64,000 bases of DNA from Hyphomicrobium_A sp963759735 (lineage in GTDB: Bacteria; Pseudomonadota; Alphaproteobacteria; Rhizobiales; Hyphomicrobiaceae): the NCBI GenBank assembly GCA_963759735.1, contig CAVXAF010000012.1:372001-436000 (forward strand), written 5' to 3'. The first letter of the stretch is position 1. The number at the start of each line of letters is the position of its first letter. Made by a program: the position numbers and the translations under genes. Positions 52,699 to 63,200 of this stretch are shown in pieces. The notes beneath the pieces are model-generated. The model was not told the DNA's origin, ran no database searches, and saw only the letters and a program-made list of their open reading frames with translations.

Positions 52699-54159
52699 TC
52701 AGTGCGCGTTGCGGTAAGCCGCCGGCGACAACACCGTCCACAACAGGATCATCATATCGCGCCCTAGCGACCAGTTCTCGATGTAGAACAGGTCGTATTC
52801 GACGCGCCGCTGCATCTTGTCGGGCGTATCGGTCTCCCCGCGCACCCCGTGCACCTGGGCCCAGCCGGTGATGCCCGGCTTGACGTTATGGCGGCGGGCA
52901 TAGCGGGCGATGATGTGCTCGAACTCGCGGTTGTGCGACAGCGCGTGCGGGCGTGGGCCGACGAGCGACATCTCACCCTTCAAGACGTTGAACAGCTGCG
53001 GCAGCTCATCGAGATTAGAGGCGCGCAGCCAGCGGCCGATGCGCGTCACGCGCGGATCGGCACGCGTCGCCTGCGGCACCACGGCGCCATCATCCATCGT
53101 CACCATGGTGCGAAACTTGAGGATGCGAAACGGTTTCTGATTGAACCCGTAGCGCCGCTGCAGGAAGAACACGGGGCCCGGGCTGTCGAGCTTGATGAGC
53201 AGAGCGACAACCAGCAGCAGCGGCACCAGCAGCACAAGGCCAAGCGTCGAAGCCACCACGTCGAAGACGCGTTTCAGCAGCAGCTCGAAGCGGGACAGCG
53301 GCAGACGCACGAGCTGCAGGCTGGCGATGGTGCCAAGCCGCGTCAGCTGGGCATTGCTGTACTTGTCGAGTGCCTGTCCGGGGCGCAGGTGAATCTCCGC
53401 CGGCAGCGACAACAGCAGCTCGATGCAGGCATCGACCGCCGACTGGTCCGACCATGGCGTCATGATGAACACCGCGTCCGGCTCGAGCTGGCGAATGCTC
53501 GGGATGACAAGCACCAGCTCGCGATGCAGCGCGCGCTGGCGTTCAGCCATCGACCCGGACTGCGCGGCGGCACTCAGAAAACGGCAGCCGACGATCTCAA
53601 GCCCGCCGCCCCGGGGCTCGTGATCGGAAAGGAAGCGCTCGATTTCGCCGGCGTTGCCGATCAGGAAGACGCGCTTGGTGGCAATGACCTGCGCCACCGT
53701 CGAGCGGCGCACGATCTGCACGGCGATGTAGCGCAGCAGCAGCAGCGCCAGCAGGCCCGTTGTGTAGTAGAGCACGATCCAGCCGCGCGAGTAGACTTCG
53801 GTCACCTTGCCGACGAAACCGACGATGAGCAGGCCGACGAACGTGATGTTCCACAGCCGCGCCGCGCGGCGTGCCGGCGCCCCGAGGCTGAGGAAATTGC
53901 TGAGCTGATATTCCCCGCGCGACAGGTTGGCGATCACCACGATGGTGGCGATGACCGCGCCGATGCGCAGAAACGACAGAACATCGCCGGTCGAACCATA
54001 CGCCGCCTGGTGATAGGCGACTCCGCACAGCGTCGAGAGGCCGACAATGGCCAGCAGGTCGCCAGCCACGATAGCGACCGAGATCGCCTCGCTCATGAGG
54101 CGTTTGCGCATGCGCAGTTGCCGGTCAGCGCCTGAGCGAGAAATCAGAGTGTGGCTCAT
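52699..54159 (-). CDS. Undecaprenyl-phosphate sugar phosphotransferase (WcaJ/ExoY-like)
   Basis: Initiating enzyme of exopolysaccharide synthesis; it moves a sugar-1-phosphate to the undecaprenyl carrier in the inner membrane. The 486-aa protein has about four N-terminal membrane segments (residues 30-150), a CoA-binding-like middle part (KRVFLIGNAGEIERFL), one more membrane segment (VASTLGLVLLVPLLLVVALL), and the C-terminal sugar transferase domain (DSPGPVFFLQRRYGFNQKPF; LDELPQLFNVLKGEMSLVGP; the end with SLGRDMMILLWT). I chose ATG at 54159; an in-frame start at 54219 adds 20 residues. No other polysaccharide genes follow it here. Confidence 0.92.
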   Translation of the reverse strand: MSHTLISRSGADRQLRMRKRLMSEAISVAIVAGDLLAIVGLSTLCGVAYHQAAYGSTGDVLSFLRIGAVIATIVVIANLSRGEYQLSNFLSLGAPARRAARLWNITFVGLLIVGFVGKVTEVYSRGWIVLYYTTGLLALLLLRYIAVQIVRRSTVAQVIATKRVFLIGNAGEIERFLSDHEPRGGGLEIVGCRFLSAAAQSGSMAERQRALHRELVLVIPSIRQLEPDAVFIMTPWSDQSAVDACIELLLSLPAEIHLRPGQALDKYSNAQLTRLGTIASLQLVRLPLSRFELLLKRVFDVVASTLGLVLLVPLLLVVALLIKLDSPGPVFFLQRRYGFNQKPFRILKFRTMVTMDDGAVVPQATRADPRVTRIGRWLRASNLDELPQLFNVLKGEMSLVGPRPHALSHNREFEHIIARYARRHNVKPGITGWAQVHGVRGETDTPDKMQRRVEYDLFYIENWSLGRDMMILLWTVLSPAAYRNAH

Positions 54160-54447
54160 GGGCGCGAACGGTGTTCCCTGCATCTGCCGGATAGGTGGCC
54201 CAGCCAAGGCACCAGCCATGCGACCTAACCCGTCTTGCCAGGCGAGTGAAACCGGTGGCCTGCCGTAAGGTTAAGGTCGAAAATGTGCGCCGTAACCGCC
54301 TAGGTGCACAGAGTGCATCGCCCCCGGCTATCTCGCCACACTGAAGCGCTCGGCCCGCCTGTCCGCGAAGTCGCAGCGGTTGCGAATTGTGCTTCGGCCA
54401 CCCTCGGCGCTATGCTGATGCGCTTCAACGGTGACGGAGGGGGCCCC

Positions 54448-55830
54448 GTGTATCGCGCGGCGTGGCGGCAGACCGTATACCCGTTCGGCGACCTCAAGGA
54501 GCTTATGGCGAAGGCTACGCCGCCGCGCTCGGGTGACGTGCTCGCCGGTGTCGCCGCCGCCAACGCAGAGGAGAACGTCGCCGCCAAGATGGCGCTCGCC
54601 GACGTCCCCCTGAAGCGCTTCCTGTCCGAGTTGGTGGTGCCCTACGAGGCCGACGACGTCAGCCGCCTCATCATCGACAGCCACGACGCCGCGGCTTTCG
54701 CGCCCATATCACATATGACGGTCGGGGCATTTCGCGACTGGCTGTTGTCGGAGGCAGCGACGACGGCCTCCCTGGCGCAGATCGCCGCCGGCATCACCCC
54801 GGAGATGGCGGCAGCAACATGCAAGATCATGCGGAACCAGGACCTTATCCTGGCGGCCCGCAAAGTGGAGGTTGTCACCCGTTTCCGCGATACCATCGGC
54901 CTTAAAGGCCATATGGCCGTGCGCCTGCAGCCCAACCACCCGACCGACGACAGGCGCGGCATTGCCGCGTCCATTGTCGATGGGCTGATGCTCGGCTGCG
55001 GCGATGCCGTCATCGGCATCAATCCGGCCAGCGACAACGTCGGCACCATCCTCGACCTCATCGCCATGCTCGATGACATCATCCGCCGCTTCGACATCCC
55101 CACACAGAGCTGCGTCCTGACCCATGTCACGACCTCCATCGAGGCCATCGCGCGCGGTGCCCCGGTCGATCTCGTGTTCCAGTCGATCGGCGGCACCGAA
55201 GCGGTCAACGCATCGTTTGGTGTGACCCTTGGCATGCTCAAGGAGGGACGCGAGGCGGCGCTGTCGCTCAAGCGCGGCACCGTCGGCGATAACGTCATGT
55301 ACTTCGAGACCGGGCAAGGCTCGGCCCTGTCGGCCGACGCCCACCACGGCGTCGACCAGCAGACGCTCGAGGCGCGGGCCTATGCCGTGGCGCGCACCTT
55401 CAAGCCTCTGCTCGTCAACTCGGTCGTCGGCTTCATCGGCCCCGAGTACCTCTATAACGGCAAGGAGATCATCCGCGCCGGCCTGGAAGACCACTTCTGC
55501 GGCAAGCTCATGGGCCTGCCGATGGGCTGTGACGTCTGCTACACGAACCATGCCGAAGCCGACCAGGACGACATGGACGTGTTGCTGATGCTGCTTGGCG
55601 CAGCCGGCGTTACGTTCGTCATGGGCGTGCCGGGCGCCGACGACATCATGCTGAACTACCAATCGACCTCGTTCCACGACGCGCTCTATGTGCGGGAGGC
55701 GCTCGGCCTTCGCCGTGCGCCCGAGTTCGAGGCGTGGCTCGCCCGCGTCGGTCTCGCGGATGCCCAGGGCAAGCTGCTTGCCGAGCCGACCCAGAAGCTG
55801 CTCGATCACGTCAAGGGGCTGGCCGCATGA
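54448..55830 (+). CDS. eutB: Ethanolamine ammonia-lyase large subunit
   Basis: With EutC it forms adenosylcobalamin-dependent ethanolamine ammonia-lyase, giving acetaldehyde and ammonia. The 460-aa protein has the family start VYRAAWRQTVYPFGDLKELM, the barrel segments (GLMLGCGDAVIGINPASDNV; SIGGTEAVNASFGVTLGML), ETGQGSALSADAHHG and MGLPMGCDVCYTNHAEADQD. I chose GTG at 54448, which has GGAGGGGG just upstream and gives the usual length; the open frame runs 48 codons farther back without family sequence. eutC follows with a four-base overlap. Confidence 0.97.
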   Translation: MYRAAWRQTVYPFGDLKELMAKATPPRSGDVLAGVAAANAEENVAAKMALADVPLKRFLSELVVPYEADDVSRLIIDSHDAAAFAPISHMTVGAFRDWLLSEAATTASLAQIAAGITPEMAAATCKIMRNQDLILAARKVEVVTRFRDTIGLKGHMAVRLQPNHPTDDRRGIAASIVDGLMLGCGDAVIGINPASDNVGTILDLIAMLDDIIRRFDIPTQSCVLTHVTTSIEAIARGAPVDLVFQSIGGTEAVNASFGVTLGMLKEGREAALSLKRGTVGDNVMYFETGQGSALSADAHHGVDQQTLEARAYAVARTFKPLLVNSVVGFIGPEYLYNGKEIIRAGLEDHFCGKLMGLPMGCDVCYTNHAEADQDDMDVLLMLLGAAGVTFVMGVPGADDIMLNYQSTSFHDALYVREALGLRRAPEFEAWLARVGLADAQGKLLAEPTQKLLDHVKGLAA

Positions 55831-56603
55831 GCGAGGACGCCCCCTGGCCCGACCTGCGGCGCTTTACCGAGGCGCGCATTGGCCTTGGTCGCGCCGGTGC
55901 GGCCATTCCCATCGCCGAGGTGTTGAGCTTCGCCATGGCCCACGCCCAAGCGCGCGATGCCGTGACGACACCCATCGACTGGGCGCCGATCGAAGCGCGA
56001 CTGGCGGGCTTCGGCCTTGCCACGTGTCGCGTCGGCAGTGCGGCGACCGACCGCGACACCTATCTGCGGCGCCCCGATCTCGGCCGTCGGTTAAGCCCCG
56101 AAGCGCGGCAAGACCTCGCCGGCCTTGCCCGCGGCACGCCTGACCTGCTCATCGTCATCGCCGATGGCCTGTCATCCACCGGCGTTGCCGCCAATGCCAT
56201 CGCGCTCGTTGGCGCGCTGCTGCCGCTCGCCCAGCGCAATGGCTGGAGCCTCGCACCCGTCGTGCTCGCCAGTCAAAGCCGCGTGGCGCTCGGCGACGAC
56301 GCCGGCGAAATTCTCGGCGCGCGCGCCGTGCTGATGCTGATCGGCGAACGGCCGGGGCTCTCATCACCCGACAGCCTCGGTGCCTATCTCACCTTTGCCC
56401 CACGCACCGGTCGCAAGGACGGCGAGCGCAATTGCGTCTCCAACATCCGCAGCGGCGGTCTCAGCGCCGACGAGGCCGCGTTCAAGATCGATTGGCTGCT
56501 GCGCGAGGCGTTCCGCCGCGGGCTGACCGGCGTCACGCTCAAGGACGAGAGCCACTTCCTGCTCGAAGCGGCGCCCGACCGCGGCGCGCTTGGCAGCGAT
56601 TGA
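55827..56603 (+). CDS. eutC: Ethanolamine ammonia-lyase small subunit
   Basis: EutC completes the ammonia-lyase and helps bind the B12 cofactor. The 258-aa protein has the typical segments LRRFTEARIGLGRAGAAIPI, DLLIVIADGLSSTGVAANA, ARAVLMLIGERPGLSSPDSL and ERNCVSNIRSGGLSADEAAF. Its ATG overlaps the eutB stop by four bases (ATGA), so translation is coupled. No eutA reactivase, no microcompartment gene and no aldehyde dehydrogenase are next to it. Confidence 0.96.
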   Translation: MSEDAPWPDLRRFTEARIGLGRAGAAIPIAEVLSFAMAHAQARDAVTTPIDWAPIEARLAGFGLATCRVGSAATDRDTYLRRPDLGRRLSPEARQDLAGLARGTPDLLIVIADGLSSTGVAANAIALVGALLPLAQRNGWSLAPVVLASQSRVALGDDAGEILGARAVLMLIGERPGLSSPDSLGAYLTFAPRTGRKDGERNCVSNIRSGGLSADEAAFKIDWLLREAFRRGLTGVTLKDESHFLLEAAPDRGALGSD

Positions 56604-56713
56604 ACGTTGATAGTCATCCGGCCGCGCCGCTTATGACGTTCTAATATTTGCAAATGTCCACGAACTGCAGCATGCACCGGCGCGCCCCGCAGCTTTAGAA
56701 CCCGCAAGGCTTG

Positions 56714-58448
56714 ATGACCGCAGCATCCGCCGGACCACGACGCGCACTCACGCGCGATGAACGCCGTGTCATCATCGCGTCCGCCGCAGGCACCGTCTTC
56801 GAGTGGTATGACTTCTATCTGTACGGCGCCCTCGCCACCATCATCGGCGCGCAGTTCTTTGCCGCCTATAGTGTCACGCAGCAGGGCATCTTCGCACTGC
56901 TGACCTTTGCTGCCGGCTTCATCGTGCGCCCGTTCGGCGCCATCATCTTCGGACGTCTGGGTGACATTGTCGGGCGCAAGTACACTTTCGTCGTAACCGT
57001 CGTGCTCATGGGAGCGGCGACTTTCCTCGTCGGCCTGCTGCCCTCGTACGAAACGATCGGCGTTGCGGCGCCGGTCACGCTGATCATCCTGCGCATGCTG
57101 CAGGGCCTCGCCGCCGGCGGGGAATATGGCGGCGCCGCCATCTACGTCGCCGAGCATGCGCCGCAGAACCAGCGCGGATTCTTCACCAGCTGGGTCAATA
57201 CGACATCGACGCTCGCCCTCCTGCTGTCGCTCATCGTCATCATGTTCACGCAGATTTTTCTCGACGCCGGCTTTGCCCCCGTCGTGCAGGCCGACGGCAC
57301 CAGCCTCAGCGCGTTCAAGGCCTGGGGCTGGCGCATCCCGTTCCTGTTGTCGGCCATATTGCTCGGCATCTCGCTCTACGTGCGCCTGAAGATGCAGGAG
57401 AGCCCCGCCTTCCAGCGCATGAAGGCAGAAGGCGCGACATCCGCGGCGCCGCTGCGCGAGGCATTCGGCCAATGGAAGAACGCCAAGATCGGCCTCATCG
57501 CCCTGTTCGGGCTGGTCGCCGGGCAGGCGGTCGTGTGGTACGCGGCGCACTTCTATACGCTGTTCTTCATCCAGAACATTCTGCAGGTCGACCAGTTCAC
57601 CACCAATGTGCTCGTCGCCTGGGCGCTGATCATCGGCGTCGGCTTCGTCGTTGCCTTCGCCAGCCTTTCCGACCGCATCGGCCGCAAGCCGGTGATCCTC
57701 GGCGGCTGCCTGCTGGCCGCCCTCACCTATTTTCCCGCTCTTCGAGCAACTGACGGCCACGGCCAATCCGGCCCTCTACCGGGCCCAGACCACGTCCGTT
57801 GTCGTCATCGCCGATCCGGCCGACTGCTCCTTCCAGTTCAATCCGACCGGCAGCGCGACGTTCAGCTCCTCGTGCGATATCGCAAAGTCGCTGCTCACCA
57901 AGCGCGCCGTGCATTACACCAACGAGGCGGCGCCCGCCGGGACGTCAGCTAGCGTACGCATCGCAGATTTCCCGCCGATCCCGTCAGGCGACGCCGATTT
58001 CGCCGCCAGGGTCGCCGCGCATCTGGCCTTCGCCGGATATCCTGCGCCGGGCCACGCGGAGACGGTGCACATCCCCATCGATCCCGCCGCCGGCTTGGCC
58101 AATATCGTCAGGGTGTTCGACATCTGGAGCACTCAGAAGCTTACCATCATCGGCATTCTGGTGGTGCTGATCATGTACGCGGGAATGGCCTACGGCCCGA
58201 TGGCAGCAACGCTCGTCGAGCTGTTCCCGGCGCGCATCCGCTACACGGGGGTGTCGCTACCCTATCACATTGGTAACGGCTGGTTCGGCGGCTTGCTGCC
58301 CGCCACCTCATTCGCCATCGTGGCCGCAACGGGCAACATCTACGCCGGGCTCTGGTATCCGGTGATCGTTGCGGCGCTGACCGTAGTCATCGGCATATTC
58401 CTCGTGCCCGAGACGCACAAACGTGTCGACGAGTACGCGCAGGCCTGA
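56714..58448 (+). CDS. MFS transporter of the metabolite:H+ symporter type, frame broken by one extra base
   Basis: A proton-coupled uptake carrier of the MHS branch (related to proline/betaine and alpha-ketoglutarate carriers). The first frame (56714 to about 57735) gives TM1-TM9: GTVFEWYDFYLYGALA, motif A GRLGDIVGRKYTF, and SDRIGRKPVILGG. At a run of C at 57734-57736 one extra base breaks it. In the next frame the sequence continues as FEQLTATANPALYRAQ, a long loop with two cysteines, and TM10-TM12 (LTIIGILVVLIMYAGMAYGP; FPARIRYTGVSLPYHIGNGW), ending at 58448. Joined, it is about 577 aa. It follows eutC by 110 bases on the same strand, so its cargo may be ethanolamine or a related amine (inference). 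Confidence 0.85.
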
Positions 58449-58454
58449 CGCCGA

Positions 58455-58829
58455 TCAGCCGGCGCCGTTCAGCGCCGCAGTCACAGTGGCGAGAATCGTC
58501 GGCCCGCAATAGGGCTTGTCGACGCGCAGATGTTCGCGGTCGGCGCTGCGCAGCCCCATCTCGCCGTAACCGGTGGCGAAGATGAACGGCGTGCCGGCGC
58601 TGCGCAGTGAGTCGGCAACGGACGCCGAAGTACGCCCCGACCCCAGGTTCACATCGAGCACCGCCACGTCGATGGGATGCTGGGCGATGAGTTTTGCCGC
58701 CTGGTCGGCGTCGTGAGCCGGGCCGACGACCGTGCAACCGGCTTCCTCAAGGATGTCCACGAGGACCATGGCGATGAGGGGCTCGTCCTCGAGTACGAGC
58801 ACCCGTTTACCTGCCAGCGCTTGTGTCAT
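58455..58829 (-). CDS. Single-domain response regulator
   Basis: A 124-aa CheY-like receiver without output domain. It has the acidic pocket (LEDEP), the phosphorylated Asp59 (VAVLDVNLGSG), the switch Thr (FATGYG) and the conserved Lys (VDKPYCGPTIL). This is the short form common beside HWE kinases in Rhizobiales. Its start overlaps the stop of the HWE kinase by four bases, so it is the likely direct target of that kinase. It is convergent with the MFS gene, six bases apart. Confidence 0.93.
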   Translation of the reverse strand: MTQALAGKRVLVLEDEPLIAMVLVDILEEAGCTVVGPAHDADQAAKLIAQHPIDVAVLDVNLGSGRTSASVADSLRSAGTPFIFATGYGEMGLRSADREHLRVDKPYCGPTILATVTAALNGAG

Positions 58830-60280
58830 GCTCTTGTCTCGAGTGGGAGGGCGAGTTCACAGCGGAAGCCAGTGCTTGGATACTCACATGTGTAGGCAGC
58901 GCCCGATTGGGCCGCCAGCGAGTTGAGCAGGCGCGATCCAAAACCCTTGTGGAGCGGCGGCGCCACGGGCGGGCCACCCTCCTCGCTCCAGGCGAGATGC
59001 AGTTTCATATCCGACGACGATGGTTCGACCTTCCACGCCAGCACGATGCGCCCATCGTTGTTGGCGAAGGCGCCGTGCTTGACAGCATTGGTCACCAGTT
59101 CGTGCAGGGCCAGCGTCACCGACAGGGCATCGCGCGAGGACAGCAACGTATCCTGGCCCGAAAGCGATATGCGCTGCGCGGCCTGCAGCCCGCGGTGCGG
59201 CGCGAACGTGCTGTCGAGGATATCGCGCAGCTGGGCGCCTTCCCAGCTCGATCGCGTCAGCAGGTTGTGACATGTCGCCAGCGCCTGGATGCGCGACAGG
59301 AAACGTTCCTTCTCGGCGCCTTGCGAACCGTTGAGGCTCTGCAGAGCGATCGCCTGCACCGTGGTCAGCATGTTTTTCACCCGGTGGTTCAATTCCTGGA
59401 TGAGCAACGTCTGCGCTTCTTCGGCCTTCTTGCGCTCGGTGATGTCGACCGTGAGCCCGGCCAGACAGTCCGGCTGGCCCTCCGACCCGGCGACGAACCG
59501 TCCCTGGTCGCGCACCCAGCGGGTGACGCCGTCGCGCCGCTTGATGCGGAATTCAGCTTCGTAAAACCCCTGCGCCGCCACCGCCTCGCGCCAAGCCGAT
59601 GCCACGGCATCCCTATCCGCGGGATGTATTTCCTCTAGTCGCTCGCTCATCGAGGCTGTGGAGTCGACCGCCGGAAGGCCCATGATGGCGTTGAAGTTGG
59701 CGTCGCGCTGACTCATCTGGGTGACGAGATCGCGGCGCCAGGTGCCCATGCGGGCAGCGCTGAGCGCCTGACGCAGGCGCTCTTCGCTTTCGCGCAAACG
59801 CGCCGTCGACATCTCCAGTTCGGCCGTGCGCTCGCCGACCCGCCGCTCGAGATCGGCGGCCAGTTCCTCGAGCTGGCGGTTCTTGCGGTAGAGCTCGGTG
59901 AAGATGCGAACCTTGGCGCGCAGGATGTCGGGGATGACCGGTACCGGCACATAGTCGACGGCGCCCGACTTGTAGCCCCGGATGCGGTCGAGGTCGGTCA
60001 CCTGAATGGCCGAAATGAAGATGATGGCCATCTTTTCATAGCGCGGATGGCCGCGGATCATCTCCGCCAGCTGGAAGCCATCGAGGTCGGGCATGCAAAC
60101 ATCGATGAGCACGACGGCGACGTCGTTCTTAAGCAGCGCGGCGAGCGCTTCTCCGGCAGAGTTGGCCTTGATCAGGTTCTCGCCCAGCTCGCCGAGAATC
60201 ACCTCGTAGCTCAGCAGCTTGGCCGGCTGATCGTCGACGAGCAGGATGTTGACTGGGTGGCGGGGGCTCATTTGCATCAT
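58826..60280 (-). CDS. HWE-family histidine kinase with N-terminal receiver and PAS domain
   Basis: A 484-aa cytoplasmic kinase. Residues 10-125 are a receiver (Asp60 in VVLIDVCMPDLDG), but the usual Lys is Val114 (DYVPVPV). A coiled coil (about 130-175) leads to a PAS/PAC domain (about 175-285, ending AGLTVDITERKKAEE), then the HWE dimerisation helix with His299 (QELNHRVKNMLTTVQAIALQ) and the catalytic domain (LALHELVTNAVKHGAF; LHLAWSEEGGP with the W-x-E motif; GFGSRLL). It begins one base after the hybrid kinase stop and overlaps the regulator gene at 58829. The start is ATG at 60280; a later ATG three codons in is possible. Confidence 0.93.
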   Translation of the reverse strand: MMQMSPRHPVNILLVDDQPAKLLSYEVILGELGENLIKANSAGEALAALLKNDVAVVLIDVCMPDLDGFQLAEMIRGHPRYEKMAIIFISAIQVTDLDRIRGYKSGAVDYVPVPVIPDILRAKVRIFTELYRKNRQLEELAADLERRVGERTAELEMSTARLRESEERLRQALSAARMGTWRRDLVTQMSQRDANFNAIMGLPAVDSTASMSERLEEIHPADRDAVASAWREAVAAQGFYEAEFRIKRRDGVTRWVRDQGRFVAGSEGQPDCLAGLTVDITERKKAEEAQTLLIQELNHRVKNMLTTVQAIALQSLNGSQGAEKERFLSRIQALATCHNLLTRSSWEGAQLRDILDSTFAPHRGLQAAQRISLSGQDTLLSSRDALSVTLALHELVTNAVKHGAFANNDGRIVLAWKVEPSSSDMKLHLAWSEEGGPPVAPPLHKGFGSRLLNSLAAQSGAAYTCEYPSTGFRCELALPLETRA

Positions 60281-60281
60281 C

Positions 60282-63200
60282 CTAGCGATGCAGCCACATG
60301 CGCAACGCCGAAAGCAACTGCTCCGTGTTCACCGGCTTGGCGAGATAGTCGGACGCTCCTGCCTGCAGGCATTTTTCGCGGTCCCCCTTCATGGCTTTAG
60401 CGGTGAGTGCGATGATCGGCAGCCGCCGCCATTTTTGTTCGGCGCGGATGGCTTGCATCGTCTGATAGCCGTCCATCTCCGGCATCATAATGTCCATCAG
60501 GACGATGGACACGTCTCGCGTCTTCTCCAGGCTGTCAATCGCTTCCTTGCCGGTTGTGGCCGTCAGCACTTGCATGCCGCGGCGCTCCAGCACGCTGCTC
60601 AATGCAAAAATGTTGCGTGCGTCATCGTCGACCAGCAGCACGGTCTGCCCGACGAGGTCGTCGTCGGACGCATGCAGGCGCTCCAGCATGCGCTGCTTTT
60701 CCTGCGGCAGCTCTCCTACGATACGATGCAGGAACAGTGCAGTCTCGTCGAGCAGGCGCTCGGGGATTCAACGCCCTTGACGATCACGCTGCGCGCCATG
60801 GTGTGCAGGCGCGCATCCTCTTCGGCCGACAGCTCGCGACCCGTGAATACGACGACGGGAACCTGCGACAGCGCTTCGTCCTTGCCCAACTGCTCGAGCA
60901 CGTCGAAGCCCGACATGTCCGGCAACTTGAGGTCGAGCACGACGCAATCGCAGTTGTTGTTGCGCAGGAACTCCAGCGCCTCGGTACCGTCGGAGGCGGT
61001 GGCGATATCGATGTCGTCATGATGCAGCAGTTCGCGTATGCCGAGCTGCTCGGCCTTGCTGTCCTCCACGACCAGCAACTGCTTGCGGCGGGGTACGGTG
61101 AATTCCTTGATGCGCAGCAGCGCATCGCGCAGGCCATCGACCGTGGTCGGCTTGGTGAGGAACGAGAACGCGCCCTGCGAGAGGCCGTGCTGGCGATCCT
61201 CATCGAGGGTGATCATCTGCACCGGAATGTGCCGGGTCAGCGGGTTCTGCTTCAACTGGCTGAGCACGCTCCAGCCCAGCATGTCGGGGAGGAAGACGTC
61301 GAGCGAGATGGCATCGGGGTTGAATTCGGTTGCCAGCTCGAGTGCGTCGGCACCGCGCTGTGCAATCAGAACCTTGAAGCCGTTGTCGTGGCCGAGCTCC
61401 ATGATGATGCGCGCATAGTGCGGATCGTCCTCGACGACGAGGAGCACCGATTCACCCGGGTTCAGGCTGTCGCGATCGTCGGCGATGGATTCGATGGAAC
61501 GCTCAGGCGACCGTGGTGGCTCGACGAAGGCTCGCGGCGCCGCGCCGGATTTCGGCTCCGCCGGCACGAATACCGGGCCAAGGTAATTCTGCGGCAGGAA
61601 GAGCGTAAACGTCGAGCCCATGCCAGGGGTCGAGCGCAGCTGGATCTCGCCGCCGAGCAGCATCGCCAGCTCACGACTGATGGCGAGGCCGAGACCGGTG
61701 CCGCCGTACTTGCGGCTGGTCGAGGCGTCGGCCTGCTGGAAAGCTTCGAAGATGATCTTCTGCTTCTCGGGAAGGATGCCGATGCCGCTGTCGGAAACCT
61801 CGAAGGCAATGACGTTCGTTGCATTGCTGAGCACGGGGTGATCGGGATTCCAGCCGGCCGCCGCGGCCGAAGCCGTGAGCCGCACGCCGCCGTGCTCGGT
61901 GAACTTGAAGGCGTTGGACAGCAGGTTCTTCAACACTTGCTGCAGACGCTTTGAGTCGGTGACGATGCTGCGCCCAAGGCTCGGATCGAGTTCCAGCTCG
62001 AACGACAGATCGCGGCCTTCGGCCTCGTGGCGGAACGGCCGCGCCACCGTGTCGAGGAGGTTGGAGAGATACAGCTCCTCGGCATCGACCGAAACGGTAC
62101 CCGACTCGATCTTCGAAAGATCGAGGATGTCGCTGATGAGATTGAGCAGATCGCTGCCGGCGCCATGGATGGTGCGGGCGAATTCCACCTGCCGGTCGGA
62201 CAGGTTGCGATCGGCGTTCTCGCTCAGCTGCTGGCCGAGGATGAGGATGGAGTTGAGCGGCGTGCGCAGCTCGTGGGACATGTTGGCGAGGAATTCCGAC
62301 TTGTACTTCGAAGTCAGCGCCAGCTCGGTCGCCTTTTCCTCGAGCGCGCGCCTGGCGTGCTCGATCTCTTGGTTCTTCGCCTCCACCTCGACGTTACGCT
62401 CGGCGAGCTGCTGCGCCTTCTGCTCTAGCTGCTCGTTGGTCTTCTGCAGCTCGCGTTGCTGCGCCTGCAGTTCTCCCGCCAGTTCCTGACTCTGCTTGAG
62501 CAGGCCCTCGGTCTGCATCGTCGCCTCGATACTGTTCAAGACGATGCCGATGCTGGCCGTGAGCTGTTCGAGGAAACTCAAGTGCGCCTGATCGAACTCG
62601 TGCAGCGAGGCAACCGCGATGACCGCCTTCAGATGATCTTCGAAGATCACCGGCAGCACGACGATGTTGCGCGGCAGAGCTTCCACCAGGGAAGCGCCGA
62701 CGCGTACCGAGTTCTCGGGGATATCGGTGATGAGGATGCGCCGTTTCTCCACTGCGCATTGACCGATGAAGCCGTCACCCAGCTCGATCTGCTTGGGATA
62801 GCCACGCTCGGGGTGATCGGCGTATTTGCCGAGCAGCTTCAGATGCGGGCTGTCCTCCATCGCCATCTGGTAGATGACGCCCTGATGGCCGCGCACCAGC
62901 GGCACCAGCTCGGATAGCAGCACGCTGCCGACGGTGGACAGGTCGCGCTGGCCCTGCAGCATGCCGGTGAAGCGCGCCAGGTTGGTCTTCAGCCAGTCCT
63001 GATCGGTGTTGCGCTCCGTCGTCAGGCGCAAGTTGTCGATCATGGTGTTGATGTAGTCCTTGAGTTCCGCCACCTCGCCGCGGGCGTCCACCTGAATGGA
63101 ACGCGTCAAGTCGCCCTTGGTCACGGCCGTCGTCACCTCGGCGATGGCGCGCACCTGGTTGGTGAGATTGTCGGCCAGCAGGTTGACGTTGCCGGTCAGA

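Noticed and set aside
54160..54447. Cobalamin riboswitch before the B12-dependent eutBC genes
   Set aside because: The region lacks a B12 box or the conserved core; only a good ribosome site before the GTG start was seen.
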